From Echeneis naucrates (Eukaryota; Chordata; Actinopteri; Carangiformes; Echeneidae), in contig NC_042529.1 in assembly GCF_900963305.1 (NCBI RefSeq), positions 988,001 through 1,052,000 of the forward strand: a stretch of 64,000 nt of DNA, read 5' to 3'. The notes under the pieces are model-generated. The model was not told the DNA's origin, did not search any database, and was given only the letters and a program-made list of their open reading frames with translations. Below, piece by piece: positions 47,898 through 59,244 of the stretch. How positions within the stretch are numbered: the stretch's first letter is position 1; every line of letters begins with the position of its first letter. The position numbers and the translations under genes are program-made.

Positions 47898-50821
47898 GCT
47901 GCAGGTTCATTGAGTTGAATGCTGACAGCAGCATTACAACCACAGCTCACCGCAGCTAAATTGGAGGTTGAGACATAAATGCTGTAGTAAAATGGAGGCA
48001 GATACATTTATTTTATTTTATTTCTTTTTTCGTGGATCAGTTAAATAAGATTCTACAGTAACTGGCCCGTTTTACATAAACACATAACAGTTTTTAACAG
48101 GGAAGTGGGTCACAGTGACACACAACAACTGCAGGACCCAACCGTAACGCCAGCAGCTTATTAATTTGATGGTTGTATTCATAACAGCATTTGAAGCAAA
48201 CGCTGCAGCTTTCACCTCTGGGAGCTCAGAACCAGATCTGAGTCTCTGATTAATCTAAACTCTTCGAGGAAAGCTCGTTCCAAAGCAAACAGTGCAGCAA
48301 ACGAGCCGACGTGAGCGGCGAACTCATCCATCAGGCTGAACCCGAGGCCTGCAGGAGCGCTGGTGGTCGGTGATGCGGATAATGAACCTCAGCAGCCTGC
48401 GATCATACACAAGCATGACCCGTTATTGATGTGACCTCTCAGGTCGGAGGGTGCTGATGCTGCGGGAATAAATTCTTGGGGCCAAATCTGTTGTTTGCGT
48501 AGTCTGATATAGTATAAAATGTGCAGACGCTGCCTGAGTTATTTAAATACCTCTGAAAATGAGATAAAACAAGCCCATTCAGGTTTCTGGACCATTTGAG
48601 GTCATTTCAGGACATTTTTATGGCTTCATCGACGCACAGTGATGTCTGAAAAATGTTCTTTTAAAAAGGAGAAAGCCGTAACTAACTTCAACCAACAAGC
48701 CAGTGAAGTGAGCACACCAGACATAAGCATGAGTTTGCATTTAATTTTTCACCTGAAACCTTTTTTTTCAACCTGTCAAATTATGAATTTGCAAAAGTGA
48801 CAGAATATTAACGGAAGGAAATAAAAACACCTCCAGGATGTTGTGGAATCGGTTAAATGTTCCTCCGCTCCCCGATTACATAACTGGATTTACACAAGTA
48901 GGTCATATGCAAATATATAATGACCCTCTCTGTGGAGGACGTATAACTCACGGATCCAATTTCACACCTGCAGAGTCGATTGGCAGCTCAGATTTATACT
49001 GAAGCCTGAACCACTAAAAGACGAGTCCTGGACAGAAAACAGAGAGGGAGCAGAGTCCAGCAACAAGACTCTGAGGAAGGTGTCCAGACCAACACCGTCA
49101 TCATATCTGCTCATCACTCATCCACCTTTTCAGCTCCAGCCTTTCACTGGACTCACTGACGTGCAGAGCAGAGACTGTAAGTCCAACGACCAACATCTGC
49201 TGCAGCTGTACTGAAGACGTCTCAGCCTGACGTTCTCCTCAGAGAACATTTGGTTCTGCTGCTTTGAAGAAAACTTCCATCTTCAATTTTTAACCTCGTC
49301 TGCCTCCGACTGTGAGACTGACAGGTTGTTTTATTCTGTTTGAAAAAACTCTCATTTTCTTTTCCCCCTCTCTGGACTTCCTCAGTTAGAAAAGTAGTTT
49401 TTTTGCCAACTCGGTCATACAAACGATAAAAGATGCAACAATATCAGGAACTCAACCTAGGAGCAGAAAGATAAAGATGAGAATAAACAATGAGAGGAAA
49501 AGCTGGGAGAACAGAACTGAAAGCATAGGCAGGTAAACAAATAGAACAATCCCACCTTATGATGATTTTGTTTAGTTTTACACGTGAAGTTCAGTTCACT
49601 CACCATGAGATGTGAAAACAGTCACGTCTTCGGTTTGTGGCAGTGACTGATGATGCACCCAGCTGCATTGTGGGAAGTGTAGTATTGAGTGTAGAAAGCT
49701 GAATCCTGTTTTCATTTCATCCTTTTCATTTATTTCATTTCCTCCATTTTTCACACTCGTGTGTGTGTCTGTGAAACCAAAACTTCCTGTTGTTTCCACT
49801 GGAGTGTGTTATTTGTATTATGAAAAACATCCAAGACAGAAAAAACTGAAATCGGATTTAAATCTCAGCTCTGATGAGATGAAGATTGTCCTCCCTCCAG
49901 TGGACATGAACTGCAAATACACTTTACAAGGTCAAACACACACACACACACACACACGGACTGATCTGCACTTAAACACTTTGTAAAATGATATAGCTTT
50001 TATTTATTTATCCACCACTCAGTTTTCATATATTAATCAATCAGTCTTTATTAGTGCAGCTCCTTTCACACAACAGTGTAACACAATGTGGTCCACAGTG
50101 TAACACACAGAGATCAACACCAGTTTACACTCAAAGCACTAAGTGACAAACAAGTCGACACAGTTATTTAAATATGTTTTTTGACTGGTTGTTGGACTGC
50201 CCCCCCCGTCTGACACCTTCATGTTCAGTCTTCTCAGCTCAGACTGAACAATATTCAACTTTCTTCCAGATGAAGATGAAACCAATGCTTTGTATGAGCG
50301 GGTTTCAGGATTTGTGGATTCTGCGGAAAGACCATCAGTCACAGAGGGATCATCTTTTTCAAATGGCAGTTCAGGATTTTAATCAGAAGGATATTGATTA
50401 GCGCCCCCCCCTCGGTGAAGCTGCTGTGGCCTGAAGCTGTGAATAATTTGCTTGTGTTGTGTTGTTGTGTCACGCACATGTGCTGAACTGGGTGAACACA
50501 CTGACACACATAATGTGACAGAGGAGGTCTGAGATCCAGCTCCAAACTGGAAGATGCCCCCAAATACCTCCAGACCAGCACGGGGGTCAAATAACAGGGT
50601 GTAACCCCCCCCCCCCCCGCTGAACCAATGCCACATTGGACAACAGGAGAAGGATGGGAGAGTCAGAATCAAAGTGGTAGCCATGGCAACAACCCGGGCC
50701 CGTTTCCACCCACCGATCGATGGAGTCCTGTGTGCGAAGAGGAGACTCCCACCTCGTCCCACATTCACACAGAGACACCTCAGTCCTCCAGAGCAGAGCA
50801 GAGAGACGGACAGAGAAGAAG
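44234..50821. other. Gap between the divergently transcribed gpr142 and btbd17
   Basis: The 6.6 kb should hold the promoters of both genes, which face away from each other. No coding exon with family resemblance was found. A donor-like site at 47369 on the minus strand (GATGTGAAG|GTAGGA) could end a noncoding exon of gpr142. A CA run lies at 49937-49958, a TG run at 47846-47895, and a pure C run of about 14 at 50607-50620. Confidence 0.4.
47846..47895. repeat. (TG)n microsatellite
   Basis: Uninterrupted TG run of about 25 units. Confidence 0.95.
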
Positions 50822-53364
50822 ATGGTGATGCCAGATGCCCAGGTGCATGCTGGGATGCTGCTCCTGGCCCTGTGCCTTCAGGTGGGGGGCGCCGCTGCAG
50901 GTGAGGATCAGGCCTTCCTTTGTCTTTGCTCTCTTTTACTCACCTGAGGCCAAATGGAAACGCTCGATTCAGTTTTCAGAGAGAAAAACATTCTTCTTCA
51001 TGCCGATAAATCGAACAGATCATTCAGTTCAGATCAGCTGATTTGTGTATTTAGAAGTATATTTCTGTCTAAATGAGGGCGGTCATTTCGATGTGTGGAT
51101 TATTAACGTCAATGACGTCATCAGAAAGTCCATCTGAGAAAGACGGAGCTGAGCTGTTGTTGCTTCTAAAATCCGAGGTGTAATCTGACTCGTAGCTGTC
51201 GGCTGTTTTTTGGGGGGGTTGGAACTGCATCACATCCATCACACTGAACCGTCGAACTTCAGCTCTCTCATCTCTTTTGTAAAGTTTCAATCTTTTCTTC
51301 TTTAATAAAACCAGATCTTAGTCACGATATAATCACCTGTCAGTTTATCGCGGATGCCAGATGAGGACTGAAACCAAACCAACAGTCTTTCATCGTGCTA
51401 AGGCATCAAATTAAAAGTAGGGCCATTTTCCCCTAGACTTCAATATACTGCTGCAATAAATGGTTGTAAAGGTTTGTGGTGCTGCTGATGTGTTTCTCTC
51501 CAGTTTGATGATTCCTGAAGCAGAAACGTTCTGTTTTTATCAGAGGAAGTGACACATATTCATCAAAACCGAAAAGGAGGAAGCGCGTCTGATATGATGA
51601 CACGAATCAGTCAGAGAGTCCTGCTGGGCGGAGACAAAGATTTAATTAAACGTGACCCACAATCCCTCATTATCCAGACGAGCAGCACGGCCGATCGATG
51701 ACTCCGATCTGGGTCACAGTTTGTCCTAATAATCAACTCCCCCCTGAGCATCCACCCAGTCACTTCCACTGCCTGACCTACGCCTTTTCTCTGCCCACAG
51801 GTGTGCTGAAAGTCGATGGCGCCCAGGATGGCGGCGGTGGCGGAGGCGGGGACACCATCAGCCACTCGCTGACCCTGGTGCAGCGTCTGGAGAGCCTGTT
51901 GGTCCAGGGCAACGGCAGCGACGTGTCCCTTCGGGTGGAGACGCCCAGCGCCGACGAGGTGAAGACCATCCAGGCCCACGCTCTGGTCCTCGCCCTGCAG
52001 AGCCCCGTCTTCGAGGAGATGCTGCTGAGCCGCAACGGCAGCGTGCTGGTCCTGAAGGAGAGCGCCGACTGCGCCGCCGTGTTCGACAAGTTCATCAGGT
52101 GAGACCATGTGACCTCACTCACTTCCTGTCAGCCATGGAGGAGAAGGAGTGACGGAGGATCTGTCCTGGTTGGGTTGTATTGAAGTCTATGGGAAAATGT
52201 CCCTCCTCCTGATGAGTTCACGGTCTCAGTCTCTAATTTCAACATGATGTTCAGATTCGGAGGATGTTCTCTCTCTTCTCTTTCTGCAGATATCTGTACT
52301 GTGGAGAGCTTTCCCTGCGTTTGGATCAGGCCACTCCGTTACACAAACTGGCCTCTAAGTACCAGGTCCTGGGTCTCCAGCAGGGCATCACCCAGTACAT
52401 GACCCAGAACCTGGCCCGGGACTCCCCCTCAGGTCACGTGGCGGGCTGGTACGAGTACGCCGTGCAGGCGGGGGACTCGACCCTGAGGGACAGCTGCCTG
52501 CAGTATCTGGCCTGGAACCTGTCGTCTGTGCTGCAGAGCGGCGAGTGGACGACCATCAGCAGCCGGCTGCTCATGTCTCTGCTGCAGCGCTCCGACCTCA
52601 TCCTGCAGAGCGAGATGGAGCTGTTCGCCGGCCTGGAGGCCTGGATCATCCAGAACGAGCCGGACGGTTTGATGGCTGAGAATGCCCTGAGAGCCGTACG
52701 CTACGCCATGATGCCTCCACGGGAGCTCTTCCGCCTGCAGACTCAGTCCTCGGTCCTGGCTCGCTATCAGGAGTCGGTGCGAGACCTGCTCTACATGTCC
52801 TACCAGTTCCACTCGGCCTCGCCGCTTCACATGGCCAAATACTTCGACGTCAACTGCAGCCTCTTCGTGCCCAGGAACTACCTGTCCCCGCTGTGGGGGT
52901 CGCCCTGGGTCATCAGCAACCCCACCCGAGACGACCGCAGCACCAGCTTCCAGACCCAGCTGGGGCCCAGCGGCCACGACTCCAGCAAACGGGTGACCTG
53001 GAACGCCTTGTTCTCGCCTCGCTGGCTGCCCCTCAGCATGAGGCCGATGTACACGGAGACGGGCGCCATGCAGCCGACACGCGTGGAGGGAGGGCGGCCT
53101 CGCATCATCATCACCCCGGCCACGTCCAGCGCAGACTTTGCCGGGGTGAACTTCCAGAAGACGGTGCTGGTGATGGCCACGCAGCAGGGGAAGGTGGTGG
53201 TGAAGAACGTCTACAACTTCCACCAGAGCACGGAGGAAAACGGCGATTTCTTAGCCGAGGCCGACATTTACCGCCGGACGTCTGAATACTTCATCGACGG
53301 CTCCCTCCTCCTCCACGTTGTGGTGAAGCCGCTGTACCAAAGCCTCATCACCACCAAGAACTGA
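50822..53364 (+). CDS. btbd17: BTB/POZ domain-containing protein 17, secreted BTB-BACK protein
   Basis: Three exons (50822-50900, 51801-52098, 52290-53364) join in phase to 483 residues. Residues 1-26 form a signal peptide (MVMPDAQVHAGMLLLALCLQ). A run of seven glycines (residues 37-43) precedes a BTB domain at about 56-160 (SDVSLRVETPS, HALVLALQSPVFEEML, YLYCGELSL). A BACK domain follows at about 165-270 (WYEYAVQAGDSTLRDSCLQYLAWNLS), then a C-terminal domain of about 180 residues. Several NxS/T sequons (NGS twice, NLS, NCS) suit a secreted route. The family resembles galectin-3-binding protein; its function is poorly known. Human BTBD17 lies beside GPR142 and GPRC5C, as here. The second ATG, at codon 3, is an equally possible start. 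Confidence 0.95.
51426..51455 (-). repeat. Possible short remnant of the GAAGTCTATGGGAAAATG repeat
   Basis: On the minus strand the word TTGAAGTCTAGGGGAAAATG is a one-base variant of the core. It lies in btbd17 intron 1. Only about 25 bases match, so it could be chance or a fragment. Confidence 0.35.
52174..52256 (+). repeat. Dispersed repeat, GAAGTCTATGGGAAAATG family, in btbd17 intron 2
   Basis: About 80 bases are close to identical to 58291-58378: the core, then TCCCTCCTCCTGATGAG, CGGTCTCAGTCT and CATGATGTTCA. The main difference is a 4-base insertion in the other copy. Confidence 0.7.
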
Positions 53365-55288
53365 CCCACATCCTCCTCTTACCTCACGACCCCCCCCGAC
53401 CCCGACGTCTCAATCATATCACATCATGGGGACATGAATCTGCTTCTTCCTCATGTGTGATCTGTTTTCAGCGGACACACCGGAGTGTGATGTGTCTGCT
53501 GAAGCTGGTGAAGCTGGCCCCCCAGTCTTCATCCTGGGGGGCCGTCCATCGTTCTCAACATTTAAAAGCACATCACTGATCTTCCCTCATCGCTACAAAC
53601 ACACACACCTTCCTGCTGTTGTAAACACTCACTTGAGTACCAGGTGTGGATTAATCTGCTGTTGAAAGTAGTTCAGAGTGTTCCAGTTCTTCCTGCAGGA
53701 AGCTGCAGTTTCCAGCTGAGCTTTTCAAAAAGTAAAACTGAATATTTAATATTCAGAAATGATGGCAGACAGGTTGGTTTTGGTCTTTTCATTGGATATG
53801 CTGAGTAAAGGAAAAATAAAAACTATCAGCAGGCCCCTCCTTTAAAAGTTCCTGTTACATTTTGGTTGTATTTAGTCATAATTGTAGTTTTTTATATATA
53901 TGTATCGGTGCTATTATACCTCATTCACACTAAGGGGTCACAATCAGAACCCAGTAAACATGGATTCAGTGTCTTTGTGGTTATGTGGTTGGTTTTACTG
54001 ACTGTAATTCAACATATTGTTAGGAACTGCTGCACGCTGACATGACACGCCACATCGTTGTTTTCTGGGCTCCAAACGTTCTTCCTGTTTGACAGGAACA
54101 TTTTCTCACTTTTCTTTAACTTCAGTCCTTCATTTATTTACAGACCTCCCTGTAGACGTCAGAGAGCCTCATCATTCAGCCTTTGTTGTGAGATTAGATC
54201 ATAATAAAGGTTTTTACTGATGTTTTGAAGCTGAACTGAAAATTCTCCTGATTTCAAGATTCAGTAGGATTCAGCACAAAATAAATAACACCCACACCAC
54301 GAAAACACGAGCAAAACTCCCACATTTACAAAATAAAACATCCATCGTCAACAAAATGTTATCAGAAGATAAATTTACAATTATTTACAATTATACATGT
54401 AAATGAAGTGAATTTTACTGTTGAAATAAATGTTTGAGTTGATGGCCGTGCTGCTGATATTCACAACCTGAAGCACATTTACTTCAGATACCTAAATATT
54501 TATTCTCTGCTCCTCGGAGCGAAACTCACATCGTCATAAAAAAAACAAAAAACATTTTAACTGAAATCAGAATGATTTCTGATCTTTTATTGAATATGTG
54601 CAGTCTGAGCTTTAAATACGATGGATAACTGAAGAAATAGAACATTACATGTTACACGTCAAACTTGCTGTTAGTAAATAAACTATCAATAATAATATAA
54701 CAGAACTGTTAAACAGGCCTGTAACATTATTAATTTGAATGATGTCATCTTGGTACCTTGACCCACAATGCATCACGTTTCATAAACCAGTGGCTGGGTT
54801 TGAAGGTAAAATGTTGGCCACCACAGTGAAAGCGGCCTCCGATGGCTCCATCTGCAGCCCGAGCCGCGGCACTACATTTCCCGTCGTCCTTTGCGCTCGG
54901 AGCAGGAAGAACGTTCTCTCGCAGGGGCTCACACTGATCCAAGTTAGGAGCTTTCAGCTGCCAGCCTCGGCCCATCATGTAAGTGCTGCGGAGAATTCCT
55001 TGCAGTGCAATTTGCAAAACAAAAAACAAAAAACAGAAAAAGCCAACCCAAACAAAATTCCCCGTTTTCCCGGCGCCGGTGGCGGCTGTGCAATTCAGCT
55101 CCCGCTCTTTGCACCGACGCGCACACGGCGGACGCAAAAAGGCTCCAAGTGCATGAAGACCGAGGCTCGAATTTCTGCATCTTTGTTGTTGCAGAGGGAG
55201 AGCCGCTGAAGCTCCGATGGAGGGAGGCAGCGAGAGAGAAGGCAAAGTCTTTTGTGCTTCCCCTCCCCCCCACCAGAGCAGAGGGGAA
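53365..55288. other. btbd17 3' untranslated region and map2k6 upstream region
   Basis: The left part is probably btbd17 3' untranslated sequence. From about 54820 the base composition turns GC- and CpG-rich up to the map2k6 start codon, as expected for a CpG-island promoter and 5' leader. Open frames on both strands at 54739-55245 are explained by this composition and show no family resemblance. Confidence 0.45.
54203..54208 (+). terminator. Possible polyadenylation signal of btbd17
   Basis: AATAAA about 840 bases after the btbd17 stop codon, followed by a T-rich stretch. Another AATAAA at 53815-53820 is an alternative. Confidence 0.35.
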
Positions 55289-58200
55289 ATGTCTCAGCCG
55301 AAGGGAGGTAAGGAACACGGAACCGAACCGAACCGAGCGGATCCGGTCCGTGCACGGCCGCGCGACACACAATCAGTGCTGCACGGCGTGCACCGTGCAC
55401 GGCTGCAGCTCGGGCACGGCCGGTGCATTTTAAAGTTAGACGGTTTTCAGCAGGTCAGTTGCATTTCCTGTTTAAGATCTTCCCCTTTGCACAGTTCCTG
55501 GTAAGACGATGCTGTGTGTGCTCACTGCTGTTGACGTTATTAGCTGTGTGTGTGTGTGTGTGTGTGTGTGTGGGAGGGGGGGGGGGGTGTACAGGACAAG
55601 GACACCACAACTCTTTATGATAAAGTCTGCACGAGTTGATGCACGGCGCGTGCACGCTGCCTTATGGTAAATAAGCTGGAGGCGCGCGCCTTCTGCAGAT
55701 AATGTTTGTTTGTTTGTTTGTTTGTTTGTTTCAGCTCAGTCTAATAATAGCCAGCAGCTTTAAGGTGCAGCTCGTTTCTTTGGGCTTTTAAAAATACACA
55801 GTCGGTCAGCTGCTGCTTCTGTCCGGGACACTGGATATGTGTCAAACCCCTGGGTGCCTGTCCGCTGATGTGCACTTTGACCCCTAACTTTATCAACACA
55901 ACAACAACAACAGGAGCTGGACAAACATCCTGCAGCTCCTCGGTGGTTGTAGCTTAAAAGAAGAAGATCCTCCCCTCACTCCCTTCACTGTGGACTTCTT
56001 TTCCAAGAAGTCCACAGTGAAGCTGGCTTGTTGCACAACATGCACACAGACACACACAGTGAGAGGTCGTGCAGGTCACGGGCAGGTAGGAGAGTCTGTC
56101 TGCTTCAGTTGCACACACATTTCGTCTTTGTGTCGTTTTGGGACTTTCTGCTGTCATCCAGTGACTGCCTTTGGTGCAGGAACTGTGCCGTCAATCAATC
56201 AGCAGGTTGATTATTCACTTCATCAAATCTTATCTTGACTTTCTGCTGAACTGCAAACAGAAAGGAACGGACCGCTGTCTAATGATGGGACGGCTCAAAG
56301 CCAGCGATTAGTTGGTTAATCGATGGACGTCAAAATGACATGCAACCGTAATGATGAGTTTCACTTCATATTTATGAGTATTAACAGATTCTTGGGTCAA
56401 ACAAACAGCACATTATAATTATTGTAAACATCAAAAAATGTATAAATATTTGCTGTTTTCAGCGCCCAACATTTGAATTTTTGCGTTGTTTCTCTGTTTG
56501 GTCACCTTTTGGGTTTTTTGGATTGTTGGTTGATGGAGACTTTGTGATTGAATCATTTCTTTCAGTTTTCTGGTTTGATTATTTTTCAGAAATACTGATC
56601 TTGTTCTGTTTGTGTCGATGGAAATAAAAAACAATAGCTGTTATGTGTAAAGACTGACAGTAACATGCTAACAGTCAGAGCTAACGTTAACTTTAATAGC
56701 TGCTGATATATTTTTATTCTTGTAATATTTAGAGTGATGTGATTATTTTTGTTTTGATTTTACTGCGGTTTGATTTGGGTCCTTTATGTGAAGATTTGTA
56801 TTTCGGGGCGTCTCTTTATACCTTTACAATAAAAATACAGCAGCTGCTATAACGTGGACATCGCTTGTTGTCATTTAGATGACCTGTTTGGTTATGAGCC
56901 CATTTCACGGCCCTCGAGTGATCAGAAGATCAGTTAAACTTTAGCTTTTAAGTTTCTGAAACATTGACTGTTTCAGAAAACTCTGTACTTTGTCATTTTG
57001 TGATACTGAACTGGACTCCCGACATTCAGCCCAGATAGTGCAACATAGAATTAGAGTGTAACATGTAACTAGTGAAGGGAATGAGTGCGACTGTGCGGCG
57101 CTGAAAAAAGCAGCACGGAGTCGTGGTGTTTGAGGAAAACGTTGCCAGACTCGTCCTGCCGCCGCTCTCCTTCTATTTTCATATCGTTTGGCTCACACTC
57201 ATGTGAAGTCTCACGTCTCCTTCTTCTTGAGTGCTGCCTGTGTGGCCCACACACTTGTGCACCTTCACCATTGTGCGCTGTAGTGTGTCGGGGCCGTCCG
57301 GTGGAGAGAATAAACCCCCCCCCGCCCAGCAGCCTCGCCCCCTGCACAAACGTCCCGTTTGTCATGCAAATGGAGGCTGCGTTTTCAGCTGCACTGATAC
57401 TAAATTTGCTGTTTCGACGGGCTGATTGTTGGTCTCCCTCCAGGCCTATAGTGGCCTTTTTTGCTGCAATAACAGTAGAATTGTTCAGATGATCCACCAA
57501 CTGCACTTCTCTTTTCAGATTTGTGGGGGGGGGGGTTACTGAGTAAGCATGCATGCAGCAACTTCTCTGATGGGAAGAACCACGAAATCATTCCTGCTTG
57601 TTCCAGCTGTTTGCAGAGTTACACGCGAGCACAGATGTAGAAAATGTTTGGACTGGGGGGGTGAGGATGGGGGGAGGCACATAAATGAGTTCACTGGAGG
57701 TGGATCCCAACATGAAAACCGCGTTGACTTGTTTCCCGCCATCTTTCTGATTCTCCACTTTCAGCTACTTATTTCTGCGAAACTTAGAAAAATAGACGAA
57801 GATAAAATTTGGTCCATTTTCTGAGGAGGGGAATTAGTTTGTGACGTCTTCCTGTTCAGCCAGCAGATCATCCACGTTTGGATGGTGATTTCATGACGTG
57901 ACTGTTTTCTGCCGGCTGAATCTGTTAACGGCTTGTTTTTTTACACCTGTTTTGCTTCTTTCTCTTTTTTTAAAGCACTCGTTTCCACTTGTGTTGAATA
58001 AAACAGCTGCAATTAGCGCCTCAGCTGTAAATCAGTGACTTATGCCTGCTTACATGTGAAGTGCCCCCCCCCTTTTTTTATAACATCTGAACTGAGCGAA
58101 ATTCTCAGAACAAAATTGGCAGCAGTGCCGAAGAGCGCTGAGTTACAAACACACAAAGCTGCAGATTCAAATTTTTATTTTTTGTTCCATTAATTAATAA

Positions 58201-59213
58201 AAGTGTTGTGAAAAAACATATTTCAACACTAAAACCTGCTTTTTACCTGCTGAGTGTTAGTTGTAGACTCCGCTGGCTGTAAAAAGGAGTCAGATTGTAT
58301 TGAAGTCTATGGGAAAATGTCCCTCCTCCTCCCTGATGAGTTTACGGTCTCAGTCTGAAATACAGCATGATGTTCATTTAGAGGGAAAGGGGAGGGGTTA
58401 GGGGGGCGGGGCTACACTGTGACTGACAGACTGGACCATCCAATCAGAGCACAGAGTGGGTCAGGTGGCTGATGGACAGAATGCAAAAAGTTTTTGTTCT
58501 GGATGAGCTTTTTAACTTAAAAATTGCTGAAGTAATGAAAACTTGTAGTTTTTTATTTACTGTTGCTTTTTGTCGTCAGTGTTTCAGCCTCCAATCTCAG
58601 CATTTCTCCAGATGCTTTCATGCTTCTTTTTGGGTTTTAGGATTTGATCCAAATTCTTTCCTGACTAACGAAGGAAGTAACAGATATTAGTGATTCTCAG
58701 TTTAAAACAGACGGCTCTCTAACGTCACACACCGTGTTTGGCCTTTAGGAACATGCCACCTGCAGCCGACGCCTCCACGCCGCCTCAGCTCCGGTCGGGC
58801 TGAGAGCTCAGAAAGTGTAGCGGGAGCTGCTGACGACATGATTCCCAAAAGGGGCGCCCAACAGCTGTAACCTAAAGGAGCTGCCATCTTTGGAAGTGTA
58901 GAGTAGCTCACAAACTGCCAGAGCGGTCGGAGGGCGGCAAACAGCCCAGAGCTCCAACTGGAGTTATTTTCAAAGCCGCCCCCCCGTGTGGGTGTCTTTT
59001 CCTGCCCCTTCTTGTGTCAGTGGTTGCGGTTAACGCCCTCCCCAGTGATTGATCCATCTTTCTCGAGCTCTGTGGAATTCCATTGAGGAACATTTGGGAT
59101 TATTGGAATTCCTGTCGGAGTGTGTGTGTGTGTTTGTCATCCAGGCCTTGTGCTCGGTCTCTCTTTGTGCACGCGCTCAGACTGACTCTCCTGTAAACCA
59201 TCCTGTCAGCATT

Positions 59214-59244
<31 letters not shown>

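Noticed and set aside
52429-53223. Antisense open frame of 264 residues in btbd17
   Set aside because: Shadow of the long btbd17 last exon, without start context, splice support or known domains.
54739-55433. Several overlapping open frames of 95-166 residues on both strands
   Set aside because: They fall in the CpG-rich upstream region of map2k6, where stops are rare; none shows a family motif.
57069-57554. Open frames of 135-161 residues on both strands in map2k6 intron 1
   Set aside because: Low-complexity composition and overlap on both strands suggest chance.
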